Part shown: positions 34,374 to 46,210 of the stretch, one piece after another | How positions within the stretch are numbered: position 1 is the first letter of the stretch | Layout of the letters: each line of letters starts with the position of its first letter | NCBI GenBank assembly: GCA_010094025.1 | Contig: ML991801.1 | Coordinates: forward strand, 248,001 to 312,000 | Length of the DNA: 64,000 nucleotides | Source of the DNA: Viridothelium virens | Taxonomy: Eukaryota > Ascomycota > Dothideomycetes > Trypetheliales > Trypetheliaceae | Direction: 5' to 3' | Program-made: the position numbers and the translations under genes | Notes under the pieces: generated by a model | The model's database searches: none | Seen by the model: only the letters and a program-made list of their open reading frames with translations | Told to the model about the DNA's origin: nothing

Positions 34374-36179
34374 TCAATACTCCACCTTCGAGTTCCTCAA
34401 CGCCCGCTGATACGCGCGATCCTCATCCTCGACATACGCCTGCCACATCGACTTCGCCGCCGAGGGTCCGGCTCCCATCCCGCTACTCTCCGCAAGAGAC
34501 GAACCAGCCACGGGCCCCTCCCCACCACTGCTGGCGCCATTCTCACTCCGATACGGATTGGGGCGATGACGAGTCACATACTCAGCCGTGTACGGGTTGT
34601 GTCGGCCCTGCCGGGCCAGCGTGGAGGACGAGCCTGGGAGGTGGTGCAGCGACTGGGAGCGGTGCAGATTCGCCAGACGGCGGAATTGTGGGGGTTGGCG
34701 CGGTGGCGCGGGTGGGCCGGTGTTGATTGTGTTGGTTGTCGTGGTCGTCGTAGTATTGTGGGTGGGGTTGGCGTTTTCGGGGGAGGGGACGTCTGGCATG
34801 AAGCGGACGACTTGCGGGGTCTCGAGCTTTTTGGGGGGTAGAGGGGGTGGTGGCGGGCCCTTGGGTGGGGCAGAAGAGGAAGAAGAATCGGTGGAGGAGG
34901 CGGAGGAGGGTGGTGCTACGGAGGGGCGGGACAGCGGGGTGGATTTAGGAGGGGGAGGCCACTTGGGGGGTTCGGTGGGGGGAGGTTCGGGTTTGCGAGC
35001 GAGGAAGGCGTTGCGGACGCGGCATTCGCGCTGCTGGAGTTTGTAGAGGTAGTCTAGAGCGGTTTCGCTTGGGTCGTCGGTCGGCTCGGGGAAGTAGGAG
35101 AACAGACTAGGGGCGATGTTGTGATACATGAACATCTTTGCCATGTGGTGGAATTGGTCGCCCTTGAAACGAGCGTGAAGGCAGAAGCGGTAAATATTAA
35201 GACCGTAATCTTCGTACAGCTTTCGCCCGGCGGTTATGTCTTTCTCGGTATATTTTTTGTGCACCAGTTCCACCATAGCCTCATGTTGTGATAAGGCGAA
35301 GTGACGCACGAGTTCATTACACGCGAGGCCAACGTTTCCGTTCTCCATGGCATGCCTGGTGTCTGCATCAAGCGTCAACCACCAGGTCAAAGCTCGATTG
35401 CGCAGGCACGATCGAAGGCACAGGATTCGCTTCTCTTTTGCAACTCGGCGAACCCATTCGACGAAGAACATGACATCGTGATAGTCTCCGGACCTGGACG
35501 TTGTTCCGTCGTCTTCTTTAGGATCGAAGTACCCAATGTCCCCAGGTGTAGCTAGAGGAAGGCCTGCAACGGTATCTTCATCAGCCTTCTCGCCTTGGAG
35601 CGGCCACGAAGTCGTAGAAGAGGCAATCTCAGGAGGATCGAGATCCACGAGCTGAGTCGTGCTAGGCGCTGGGGTCTCGGGTGGAGTACCAGGTTCGAGA
35701 CGAGACAGACGCTCCTCGAGTCTCTCATAACGAGTTTCGAGAAGTTCAAGACGAGCATCAAGCCCACGAACATCAGTGCGTAGAGCCTGGAAGAGTTGCC
35801 AAAATGTTGGCGCCCCAGGCTGAGGTAGCGGATGTGGGTGTACCGGGAGCATTGTCGTGTTCATTGGAGGCGCCCTGGCCTTGTCAGCATCCCGCAGGAC
35901 ATTGGAATAGTAGTTGTTCATCTCCTGAATTTCGGCTTTGATGGATTGGAGGGCTTGTTGGAAGGACTGCTCGTCGTGCTCAGCGGCACGAGGAGGGGTG
36001 ACTGGGCAAGGCGATTCTTGGGAGTGGTAAGAGGGGCCCAACTTCGGCAAAGGGCGTGGAGCCTTGCCTTCGGCCTTATCGTGGTACTGGTCTGCGAAGT
36101 CCATTTGATACGGGATCTCCATGATGGTGAAGGAGGGAGAGGACGAGGTTGCAGCTGAAGTGCTTTCGGACTGTGCCAT
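34374..36179 (-). CDS. Single-ORF protein with Gag-like core
   Basis: One uninterrupted frame of 601 residues. The N-terminal third is Pro/Ser-rich with a coiled coil (LDARLELLETRYERLEERLS, about residues 140-160). Residues about 230-390 (FFVEWVRRVAKEKRILCLRS, RALTWWLTLDADTR, then YEDYGLNIYRFCLHARFKG) have the pattern of a Ty3/Gypsy-type Gag capsid core: a helical block with the A-x-x-WW motif and a later hydrophobic block. The C-terminal third is Pro-rich and ends with a short acidic/basic helix. No pol, no zinc knuckle and no terminal repeats are seen nearby. The frame looks whole and sits among ordinary host genes, so a host gene derived from an old Gag is a reasonable inference; chance similarity of a helical domain is the alternative. 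Confidence 0.6.
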   Translation of the reverse strand: MAQSESTSAATSSSPSFTIMEIPYQMDFADQYHDKAEGKAPRPLPKLGPSYHSQESPCPVTPPRAAEHDEQSFQQALQSIKAEIQEMNNYYSNVLRDADKARAPPMNTTMLPVHPHPLPQPGAPTFWQLFQALRTDVRGLDARLELLETRYERLEERLSRLEPGTPPETPAPSTTQLVDLDPPEIASSTTSWPLQGEKADEDTVAGLPLATPGDIGYFDPKEDDGTTSRSGDYHDVMFFVEWVRRVAKEKRILCLRSCLRNRALTWWLTLDADTRHAMENGNVGLACNELVRHFALSQHEAMVELVHKKYTEKDITAGRKLYEDYGLNIYRFCLHARFKGDQFHHMAKMFMYHNIAPSLFSYFPEPTDDPSETALDYLYKLQQRECRVRNAFLARKPEPPPTEPPKWPPPPKSTPLSRPSVAPPSSASSTDSSSSSAPPKGPPPPPLPPKKLETPQVVRFMPDVPSPENANPTHNTTTTTTTNTINTGPPAPPRQPPQFRRLANLHRSQSLHHLPGSSSTLARQGRHNPYTAEYVTRHRPNPYRSENGASSGGEGPVAGSSLAESSGMGAGPSAAKSMWQAYVEDEDRAYQRALRNSKVEY

Positions 36180-36798
36180 AAGGTGGCACGGCGGGGAGAG
36201 GCACAGAGCGTCGTGAGCTACGGAAGTTGGCGGTGGCCTGAGGTAGCGTGGGCCTGGTCCTGGGTAGGTGAGGTGAGGCCTACCTCTTACAAGGACTTAG
36301 TGGGCCTTCACTGACCTTCTTACCCCTCCAGACAAAACCCTTGGCCTCTTGCCTCCCGAGAGGCACATTATCATACGGTAATCCATCTACGGCTCAGCAG
36401 TTGACAACTACTTCACTTTAAATTTGATGCAACCCAATCCAAGATCTTGCAGCTGCACCATTTATTGGAAGTCAGGCAGAAAAGGCGACATTTTGTGCGA
36501 TGTAAACGACATTCGAGTGCGATCGACACTCAGTTTATACCTGTGAGCGAACTGCCCTTAGACGAACTAAATTTCTTCATTCAGGAGTTCGAGACGAGAT
36601 CTACACGAAAGCTTCAGTTTCAATCATCCCCGGTGTTGGAAGCACCTTATCTATTTGTCAGGAAGCTTGGCTAGATGTGAACGAGATGGGACACCGACCG
36701 AGGTCGGATTCCGCCTCTCTCTGGGTATGCCCATAGGCTTTTTAAGCCGACAACGGCTCCAATCCCAAATCGAAGGAGCTTGCGGCTCCAGGAGATCG
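36180..36798. other. Intergenic
   Basis: Upstream of the Gag-like gene and downstream of the surface-protein gene. No gene seen. Confidence 0.5.
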
Positions 36799-38118
36799 TC
36801 AAGCATCGACAGATCTTTTATGGGCTTCTCCGAGCTCATGGACGAAGTTTGGCGCGGCAAGCTCATGGAGGGCATTCGGCGCGGGAAGTTCGTGACTGGG
36901 CGCAGGTCCCAGCTCGTGACGATGCTCTGGTTCCAGTTCGTGACGCTCCTCCGGTTCTAGCTCTTGTCTTCTTTCTGAAGTATCGAGTTCTGTTGCCTGA
37001 GTGCTTTTCATATTCTGTTGCTCTGTATTCGCCGCATCCAGTTCAGGCTTGTCCCGATACTGCACCTCATCGAGAGCACCTGCTCCTTTTCTCCTTTGGC
37101 GAATGAGGATAGTCAGAAACCCGATCACTGTGACAAGAACTACGATTGGAACTGTGACCCCAACCGCAACTTTTATCCTGGTCGGAACGCCCCTGGTTAC
37201 TTGCAACGGAGCCACTGTAGGTACTGATGTCGCTGTGGGCAGAAGGTCGGATGATTTGCGATTAAGTTGTATCAAAGGGGCAAATAAAGAAAATTGTGGG
37301 ACTGTTGATATTAATGTATAAAGCTCAGAAAATACTGTAGTAGAAGGTTCAAGGGAAAGCGTGGTAGACTCAGAGCGAGCACTCAACAAAGGCGATATGG
37401 TGCCATTGTGTGAGTTAAACAAGACAGTACTTTCGACCTGCACCACCATTGGGAGGCTGACGGTCTTCGCCACGAAGGATGAGTTGCATTCTGTTAGAGT
37501 GATTGCGTTTGTGACAGCAGTCGAGAGGCATGTTTGGTATGGTTGGGCACCTGCAGCCCCAAAGCAACTATATCCACTGTCGCCACTCTCAATATCTTAG
37601 CAACATTTTCCGGAATGTCATAGAGAACTCTACTAACTCACATACCTTGGACAACATCCTACTGCAGTCTCACCTGGAACTAATGGAAATTGGAACTCAA
37701 AACTCTGACCATTAGCGATAGTGGACGATACACCATTACTTAACAAAGCTGCTGAACAGGCAGAAGTATATCCATTGGGGCATAGAAGACCAGGAGAGTA
37801 AAATCCCCAGCCATCAAAGGTCGCAACGAAGAACTCCATACTGTAGGAACCTGGACTCTTGGAAGACATTGCAGACGGCCAACAGTCCTCGTTATCATTA
37901 AGGAATTCGGCATCTTCGACTCCGTTTTCGACCAAAGTATAGACATCACATCTAATTCCTTGCGACGCACTATACACTGGACTGGTCGGAGCCTCGGAAA
38001 GATTGTCAGAAGCGGGGCTTGAAAATACAGCAGAACAACTAGAGGGAGCTGTAAAGGTAGTTGTCAAAGGACCCAGAATTGGCCTTGTGGGCGTTTTCGT
38101 TATTAAGGTCGATCCCAT
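36799..38118 (-). CDS. Single-span cell-surface protein, Cys-rich ectodomain
   Basis: Two exons: 38118-37646 and 37576-36799, with a 69-nt intron (donor GTATGT), give 416 residues. The layout mirrors the gene at 17674: a short start leading into LTTTFTAPSSCSAVF, a Cys/Trp-rich ectodomain (LLCPNGYTSAC; a CCP pair at the splice junction followed by SGYSCFGAAG), a Ser/Thr stalk, a transmembrane segment (VTVPIVVLVTVIGFLTILI) with RQRRK after it, and a cytoplasmic tail of imperfect ELEPE/HELPAP repeats. The start at 38118 is the first in-frame ATG; upstream codons to 38130 are open but no signal peptide appears. Product unknown; a sensor or adhesin role is inference from topology. Confidence 0.75.
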
Positions 38119-39926
38119 CCCTGTATACAAGCGTTTGTCTTAGTGTACTAGTAAAATAACATGGTATTGTGGAACTGGCGTATATCTCTTTTTGACTAAA
38201 CAAAAAACAAAAAAAAAGTTCTATGAGGCGGCATTGGGGTGTTTTATGGTCTTGCGTTACTCAGTATCCATATTAGCCTTGTTGGGACTAGGATAGAAAG
38301 CTGCAAGAACTAACATCGGATGGAAAGTCGGGAATAGGCTTGAGCTCTGAGTCGTCAAGTTCCTAATAAACTTCTGTATGACATTGTTAATGGTCATCAA
38401 AAATGGAAGCAGCTGCATCTCTGTCTGTTCTGTTGATCCTTATTAGGAAGGATACATATAGCGCTAACTCGGAACGTAAAGGAACTGCAATCTGTGCGAT
38501 AAGCCGAAAATCATATGAGGGAACAGATCAACAATTTGGATACTGTTTAGTGTTTTGACAACGATCGTGAGATGTACGCCGCTTGAAAGGGAAGTATTCT
38601 TATAGAAACGGGCCATGCCAAAAGGTGGGACACAGCCGCGTCGCCACCTGCACCAGTCCTATAGGTATATAACCACTACCTAGGTTATCATAGCAGAACA
38701 TGAGTCTCATTACCTCTGAACCCCCTTCCTCCATAGTATCCTCTCTTACGTCTGCCGCGGAAAAGCACGACCCCTTCACCACTCTCCTCGCCCTCGCGCA
38801 TACGCCACCGGCGACATGCCGTGGATATCTCTGCCGCTGGGTCGGAGGTGTTTGTTTAATGCGGACGATGTAGGGAAGGTAATAGGAGGCTGGGGATAGG
38901 GAAAGGAGGAGCAAGAAGGAAGGAAAGGAGGTAGGGTTTGAATGGATATTTGAGGTTGGTGGTGGATGAAAGGGCTTTTTTTGAGAGGCGAGCGAAGTCG
39001 GTGGAGGTACTCCGTAGAGTTGAAGAGGTAGGGATGTGGTAATGGCTAACATTAATTTGGGATGGTGTATTTCGCCAAAGTGAAAAGGTCCCGGATCGAG
39101 GAAAGATGAGATTGAAAAATAGTTAGATGCTCTGGATAGGATCACGTCGTGGAATGACGAGGTAAATTTGGAGAACCTTACCCATGTCCAAAATATGAGA
39201 AATTGCAGAACTCACTCTGAGGGGCTTTGCCTTGAAACATGTAGGCCAGACATGGCCGATAAAATTCTTTAGAATACAATACGCACCTTATGTGAGACCT
39301 ATGTTGGCACTTCCAATGGCGGTGTTGGTTTCTGTGGTCTTGTCTCTGAAGCTCCTTGATTGTACAGGTCGCCGAGATAATCCAGGTGAAGTTCAAAGAG
39401 GTCCATAGACTCTACACTCATCAGTATTCCTAGCATTACTCAACAATCTACCGATCAGCCGGTACCTCGGCTTGGAACAGTCCAAGCTTCGTTTACGCGA
39501 TATGCTGATATCGAAATGTCATGCAGGTGCGTCGATTATATACAAACGCAACGCCATCACGCGGCTCAAAAGGGAAATCGAGATGTCCCTCATGCAATTG
39601 CCCTTAGTGCATCATGCACATCATCGTCGCCGCAACGCCAGTTCCGTTATTTCCAATCCTTCCCCAAAAGCATTGTGTCATTCCCGGCATCCTGATTCGC
39701 CCCAAAAAGCGCCAAATGTGAAGGCGGATCGTCTCGCTGCATCTGCCCGAGCCATGCAGTATCTTTCCAACACACGCCCGGCATTCTCAGCTAAGGCACA
39801 TAATGTTGTTTTTTGCTCAAGAAACTATCCGCTGTGCCGCAATCCATGACAACAGACGATTCTGAGCATTTTCCTTTGCTGGTCTAAGGCAATCGGCAAA
39901 AGATTCGCTGATTATCCTCTCCAGAT
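38119..39926. other. Intergenic
   Basis: About 1.8 kb. An A-rich run lies near 38205-38215. A 181-codon minus-strand frame (38600-39145) and a 125-codon plus-strand frame (39472-39849) have unlikely composition and no domain. No gene supported. Confidence 0.45.
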
Positions 39927-42375
39927 TTACGTCACCGGAGGTTCACTGGAAGGCGCCGCACCAGCAGCAGCAACGGCAGAATCAGAGCCAGCCGGCAGAG
40001 GCTCACCACCCGGAGACTTCGGCACGGGCTGGATCGCAATCGTGCCCAAGATCGCATTCGTCTTGTCACGCACAAGTCGCCCATGCTGCATCATCACATC
40101 TGCAGACGCGCGCACAACCGTGAGCGCCGCCTCCAAGCTCCTGACGCGCTCGGCCAACCGAACAATCTCAGCCCGAAGCGTCCCCACCGATCGCGACGCC
40201 AACGCCGAAGGGCGTGCAGCAGCAGCAGCAGCAGCCTCGGGCATCGTCGCGCTTGCAGACCCTGGCCTAGCGTCGCCGGCAGTATCCGGCGCATCCGACG
40301 CGTCCGCCACCACCGGCGCTGCTGACACATCCTCGCTTCCAACGGCAACCACGCCCTGGTCGCCAACATTGACGTCGCCGTCGTCGCTGTCGTTTTCGAC
40401 ATCGTCGACGCCACGAAGACGACGATGAGGGGAGGTAGAAGATGAGCGCCGTGATGGCTGTGGCTGTGGCGGCGGCGGCAAGGACGGTTCCGACCCGGCC
40501 GCTGTTGCTGTTAGCGTCCGAAGACGGTGCTCGAGCTCGTCCCGCTCGCGCATCCACTGCCGCTTCTCCCCGGCATTTTGCTCCTGCAGCAAGCTCGCAT
40601 TCTCGAGGATCTTGAGGTACTGTGCGTGGTGTGCGTCGTGTTCGCGGCGTTCGTCCTCGCGCTTCTGCTGCAGGTCCTCTACCTGCATCTCCAGCTCGCC
40701 GACTTGGGCCTGCAGACGTTCCTTCTCGTCGGTGAGGCTGTTGATTTCGGTATCGCTGACTTCGAACTTCTTTTCTAGGGTTGCGCATTTGGTGCGTTGG
40801 CGGTTGAGATTCTCGATCAGAGAGTCGTATTCGCGACGCAAGGTCTCGTATGCTAGCGTTTTGATACTGATTTGACGCTGTAAATCCTGAAGGTGGGCTA
40901 TGTGCGCTGACCTATCATACGATGCGGCGGGGGATGAGTTCGAGGGTAAAGTTGGAGGCGCAGTAGGAAAGTTAAGCGAGGATGGTGAAGGAAGCATGCG
41001 GGCAGAGTAAGAAGCTTGCAGAGGTGATGGAGGAGGCAAGAATCCGGATCCAGGAGATGACCCTGCTCGAGGGGGCGAATGTGACGGAGGAACAGGAAAT
41101 GCTTGATGATTTCTCTGACGTTCAGCTTCCATGCCTGTGGTCAACTTCGATAATCGAAACCCTTCGAGGGAAGAAATCTCTCGAGGTTTTTTGAGAGATC
41201 TCTGGTATTCATCGCCATAATCCTCAGCTCGTCTTTTTTCCCGCTCTGAAGTAGCTATCGTGGCGTCCTTGAGCTCTGTAGTAGGCGATGAGGGCTTCGA
41301 GGTTTGGGCTTCCGCAATACTTTGTCGCTGCCGTTGTGACAGATCTTTCATAGAAGAGGAGGCGCCCCTAATTGCCTTCAGGACCCAATCAAGTGCATGT
41401 GGTAGTCCGTTCTGCAAAACCTGGTGAACATGATTCGATGGGGGAGGCACGCCGTCTAAAGATGAAAGCTCAGAAACAATGTCCCCAACGATTGTATGAA
41501 GGCCGGAGCATCCAGAACATTGGCCAATTGAAGGACTAATTATCGACCTGGTATTTCCCAATTGAGGCTGATCCATGAATGGGCGATGCTGCTGCTCATG
41601 CGGCGTCGAAAATTGGGTCACCGTTGTGGATTCTAGAGGCTGAGGCTTGTAATCGCTTGGAGCAGTCATGAAGGGGCCTGCTAGGAGCCATCACTTGTCA
41701 GCCCCTACTCACATTGCAATGGCCAATCCCAAATGGAGTGCTTACCAGAGTGAGAGCCACGTGCTGATTCTTGGAAAAGTGAGGGAGCAAACGAAGAGCC
41801 ATTATGGTCGCCCGCGGTGTAATACAGAGGTCGCCAGCCAGAGTGCTTTTGAGTTGGAGGCGTTTGGGTGCGCAAGGATTGCTCTAACGAGTCTGTGGCA
41901 TTGGCATGTCCGGATAGTCTTCCGGAAAGCTGTATAGAAGGTGGCGAAGACGCCTCTCGGAATGCATGAGCGAAAGAAGGTAACGAGGTGGTATGGGCTG
42001 ACGAATCATGAGGTGGTGTGGTCAAGGGAGTATTGCTATTCAAGGGCGTGAACGATGTCTCTGGCGCAGGCGTCGTTTGGCGGGCAGTGTATTCTCCAAG
42101 CCTAGGGTCGTCCCAAGTAGTTCGCCATGTTCGGCCAGATCCCATAGCTCCCTCCTCCTCGTAAATAGAGTCCGCGAGTCTTGGCGCAGCTCCATCCGCT
42201 GGCAACACGCCCTGAGGAGTGCAATTCCTGCTTACTCGGGCATGACAGGACTGACAAAGGCGAGTAGTAAATCTTTGAGAGTTACGTGTGCATTCTCCAG
42301 AGTAGCCAAGAAAGCAGGCGGCTCTAGAGTTCGGCCTAGGTCTTGGGACGAATTCCGCAGTAGATGCCACAACAT
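39927..42375 (-). CDS. Coiled-coil protein, possible regulator
   Basis: Not recognised. Best model: exon 1 42375-42286, exon 2 42211-41746, exon 3 41677-39927, giving 768 residues. The exon 2 to 3 intron (41745-41678, donor GTAAGC, branch GGCTGACA) is firm. Exon 1 is tentative; a safe shorter start is the ATG at 42145. The N-terminal half is Pro/Ser/Thr-rich and disordered. A Cys pair (QCSGCSGLHTIVGDIVSELS, near residue 238) precedes a short helical region; then comes a basic patch (SLKKPREI), a long Glu/Gln/Arg coiled coil (about residues 460-580), an acidic stretch, a poly-Ala run and a short second coil. It resembles coiled-coil nuclear proteins in composition only; no zinc finger or DNA-binding domain is seen. 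Confidence 0.65.
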
Positions 42376-43336
42376 CGGTGGCCTAATAGGGGACGTGCAG
42401 CTCTGAGAAGAATCTCGGTTGGACAAATGAATGAATGAAATGCAGTCAGCGTGGGGCGCCAGCCGGCGTCAATGAGCGAGTCAAAGACGAGGATGACGGC
42501 AGAGCAAGATGGGGAGAGGCGGCGCGTCATTGCATGGGCGTTCGTCTCGTTCCAGCTCGCCCATCGCTGCAAACCTAGCACAGAACTTGTCAAATGTTTC
42601 GGGATGGCCAGAAGGTCAGTCCACAATCAGCAGGACGGAGCTCTGTCCGAGAGCGGGAACACCTGATTGGGCCAGTAGGCCGGCGGGATCCGCGTCAGCG
42701 CGAAGGTCAAGGTGGTCAAGGTGAAAAGGAGGGAAAAAAAAACGCTGCGGGCTGGTGAACCGTCGTGTTGGCTTCGTGGAACACTTTGCCGACAGTAGTG
42801 ACGTGCTGTGTCGACCAGCCAATCGCCGACCTTTCCTGCGCCGTTGCTAAGACGGACCCAAATGCAGCTACGTAAGATGAATAATCAGATGCTAGTTCCA
42901 TCAGCGTCATCCCATGTTTATTCTCAAGCCCGCCAAGAGCATGGGCCGAAGCTTGGTCAGCACCCGTACTACCTGATTGAGCTTCATGCGCCATCGTCTC
43001 TGCGACTTCTGTGCTTCCCCCCAGCTTCACTGCGACCTAGTCGATCCCCATGTGACCGAGTTTCGCGCACTCTTCCTCACCAAACCTTCGTATATTGCGG
43101 ATGCTGACACAGTATAATCATTGGACGGGATCTACGACACTAGCGCCAAGCTTGACCGGTCTCTCATTTATAGCTTGCAAATGGATGCCAGCAGTAAGCG
43201 ACAGATATGCTCATTAACGTCGTGACAGGTCGCCGATCAACCTGAGTGAGCTCAATGCCAAGAATAAGTCATAGCCGTCAACCATTGTCCTCGAATTACC
43301 CCATCAGGTCGCATGCATATCCACTCTCCTCGCAAA
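42376..43336. other. Intergenic
   Basis: About 1 kb between two minus-strand genes. Contains a run of A near 42734-42742. No gene seen. Confidence 0.45.
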
Positions 43337-45011
43337 TCAGGATCCCCAAATTGATCCTAGGTTCCGTGATGCACCATCAATATCCCCCTGAATTTGTGAC
43401 AGCTCTGCATCAATTCGCAGCCTCTCTCTCGTAGAGACATCTGCCTTTAGGGCAAGCATCGTCCGAAGTTCGTCAAGTATTCCCTTGATGAGTTTCCTGC
43501 AGGTTAGGGTTATGAGCGTGATGCTGGCATCGTTGGCTTGATCTGGTAGCTGTTCTACATCTCGAGCCATGCCTGTCAGCTTCCGTGTCAGAGCTGCGTG
43601 CTCGGCTGTCCAATCTTCATCCAGATCATCACTAAAAGAAAATGCGGAGATTTGTAATTTATTCTCCGCCGTCTCGAACCACTGACTGAATCTGTCATAG
43701 AGGTTGGTGTATCTACCATGACCGGCAGAGAGTGATAAAACCTCGTGGAGGTGCTTGCTGAGACATTGAATGTTGTCTTCTATCGCCACGGCGGAGTTAC
43801 CTTCAGTCCATTGTTGAAGCCCCGCCTGGTTGATGTTGGCCTGTGCCAAGTACTCATCTTCAATCAACTTCCTATGCTTGCAAATGATACTGTCAAATTT
43901 TAGTTTCAGCGACCTTTCAGCACTGTCTTCCCAGTTTTTGAGCACTCCTATGGAAGACTCGTGGAGCATGTGAAGCTGAAGCAATTCAGTCTGAAGCCGG
44001 AAGTCTTCCACCGAAGTTTGATTCTGAGCTACGTTAATGTCATCTACCGCTGGTGCCGCCTTGACAGTTTTCTTGGGGGTGAAATGTTGTTGATATGTTG
44101 AGAAAGCTGGCCGTTGTGATTTTGGCTCATGCACAGCAGTCTCATCATTCACTTGAATGGGATTGGATGGAACTTGGCCTGCATTTCTTGATACGTTGCT
44201 TTTGGATCGCGCATGAGATGCAGTGGGGCGAACAGGATGATCTCCAGGTTTCAAGAACGCGCTTTGTGCTCTCTTGTGAAATATAGTAGCCTTTCCAGCC
44301 CGGTGGAAGCCACTACGCGGCTGAGTGGCCGTTGTGCTATTAGGAGCTGCCACTGAAGACTCCTGATCTGGTGCAATGCCTGCCGGAATGTTTGTTGTGT
44401 GTGCATTTGGTATCGAAATTCGTGCATTCTGCTTGAGCTCAGACTGCTGTGCGAAAGTGTTGGTCTTGTCTGCATTAGTTCCGGGCCTCCGCAAGCTCTG
44501 CGATCTTGTCAAAGTTTGCGGAGCGCGGATGGATTCCGGTACCGAGGACTTGAGCGGCGTTTGAGCATTCCATTTTAAATTCGCATCTTTATCGGAGTCA
44601 TCGTCCCGCCCATTGAATTCTATATCTGATTCGAGCTTTTGACAGGCATCTGATGGAGGATGAATTGTGGGGGAACGATATCCTTCCAACTCCGTCGATG
44701 GAGATTGTGGACCCGCGACTGCAATATCAGTTTGAGGTTCCCATCTCCATTGCGGAAGTAGACTCCTTCGCTTGTCCGCTTTATTTAGTCTTGCGGCCGA
44801 ATCAACAGTCTTAGAGGGCGATCGTGTAGGACTTGGTAATCTCGAAGGAAGGATAGAGTTGGTGCGGGTCGTCGAAGGTGTACTGCTTGTATTCTGACAA
44901 CCGTTACTCGCATTTTTGGAAGCAAATGGAACGACCGACCTTATATGCGGATTCGGAAGAGGACCCTTTCTCTGTCAATTGCTTCTTTCGCTGGAGAGTT
45001 GGGAGAGGCAT
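43337..45011 (-). CDS. Uncharacterised protein with C-terminal helical domain
   Basis: Two exons: 45011-44940 (24 codons, starting MPLPTLQRKKQLTEK) and 44893-43337, joined through a 46-nt intron with a weak donor (GTCGGT) but a good branch (GAGTAAC); the product has 542 residues. The first about 270 residues are basic, Ser/Thr/Pro-rich and disordered. The C-terminal about 260 residues are helical and look conserved (TELLQLHMLHESSIGVLKNW, then LYDRFSQWFETAENKL). The pattern recalls a filamentous-fungus family sometimes labelled AGA1-like in databases, a label with little functional support. A basic disordered N-terminus plus a coiled-coil C-terminus could suit a microtubule-associated protein, but that is speculation. 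Confidence 0.65.
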
Positions 45012-45418
45012 GTTTGCAGGGAGATAAAAGTTCCAGGTACGGAGTACTCCCCACATGTAAGCAGAGGCGCGTCCACGCGTCCGCGGCACGCGCGCGTGTT
45101 CGCTATGGAGATTAAGAGCCCAGCAGCGAAGGAGCACAGCTTTATGGCAATTGACCTATACGTGGAACAAGGGGGCTTATCAGCCTCACAGGATTGCAAT
45201 CGAATCTTGTCTTTCCTTAGGTAAGGTCTAGATTGGATATCTAATGATAGCAATCGATCACAACCTCCCAATCTCGTGAAAATATTGACCCTTTTCTTTT
45301 TTCTAAAGGATCCTTAGCTGTTGTGATCTCTGACTCGCCTGTGGATGCCGAGAATCATTCATTCGCCGAATCGTCCCCTACTACGAGAGCGTACCGCCGC
45401 ATCATCGACTTGACGACT
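45012..45418. other. Intergenic
   Basis: Upstream of the helical-domain gene and downstream of the phosphogluconolactonase gene, both on the minus strand. No gene seen. Confidence 0.5.
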
Positions 45419-46210
45419 CTAAAGACTTCCTCTTCTCGGAAACGTAACGCCATCTACCGCAGCATTATCCGTGAACCAATTGACCTTCTCCGCAGCGCCT
45501 TCGTTGACCAGACCACTTGGCAATGCTCGCCCTTCTTCGGTATCAAAAATCTGACGCAAGATATCCTTTTTGCCTCCACCAGTCGCAACAAACCCAATTC
45601 TAGATGCGGCTGTCACTACGGGCAGCGACAGTGTGATCCTCTTCGGTGGAGGTTTGGGTGAGTCCTCGATCGCGCAGACCCAGGCAGCCTTCTCGCGCAA
45701 TAGTGCGTGAGCTGGAAACAGACTGCAGGTGTGACCGTCCGGCCCGCAGCCTAGAAGAAGGAGATCGAAGATGGGCAACTTAACGCTGTCTTTCGCCGCA
45801 AATTTGGAGACTAACAGTTTCTCGTACTGGTCTGCCATCTCATCCACATCGTCGAGGTACTTGATATCGATAGGGTAAACCTTTGGCTTTCCCAGATTTG
45901 CCGGGATTTGATCGAGGAGTTCTTCCTGCACGAGCTTGTAATTGCTGTCTGGGTGATCCAGAGGTACAGCACGTTCGTCCGCAAAGAAGACCTCCCAAGT
46001 GTCGAACCTAGGCGTGTCTGCCGAACTACCATCGCCAGGAGCCAGCAACGCTTGTGCTAGGGTCTTTGGTAGGGATCCGCCGGAAACTGCGACGCGGAAC
46101 GAGCCATGATGGTCGATGCCAGCATTCTGCGCCGAAAGGACGAATGCTCGCAGTTGGGGAGCAAGCTCGTTGACCGACGGATACGAATATAGATTTGGAG
46201 GTTTGCCCAT
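45419..46210 (-). CDS. 6-phosphogluconolactonase
   Basis: Single exon, 263 residues, the usual length. Hydrolyses 6-phospho-D-glucono-1,5-lactone to 6-phosphogluconate in the oxidative pentose phosphate pathway (cytosol), supplying NADPH through the neighbouring steps. Family motifs in order: FRVAVSGGSLPKTLA, WEVFFADERAVPLDHPDSNY, FDLLLLGCGPDGHTCSLFP and a late RITLSLPVVTAA block. It belongs to the Sol3/Sol4-type (NagB-like fold) group. No targeting signal is visible. Confidence 0.95.
   Translation of the reverse strand: MGKPPNLYSYPSVNELAPQLRAFVLSAQNAGIDHHGSFRVAVSGGSLPKTLAQALLAPGDGSSADTPRFDTWEVFFADERAVPLDHPDSNYKLVQEELLDQIPANLGKPKVYPIDIKYLDDVDEMADQYEKLLVSKFAAKDSVKLPIFDLLLLGCGPDGHTCSLFPAHALLREKAAWVCAIEDSPKPPPKRITLSLPVVTAASRIGFVATGGGKKDILRQIFDTEEGRALPSGLVNEGAAEKVNWFTDNAAVDGVTFPRRGSL

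Noticed and set aside
38600-39145. 181-codon minus-strand frame
   Set aside because: Mixed composition, no domain, no splice partner and no clear start context.
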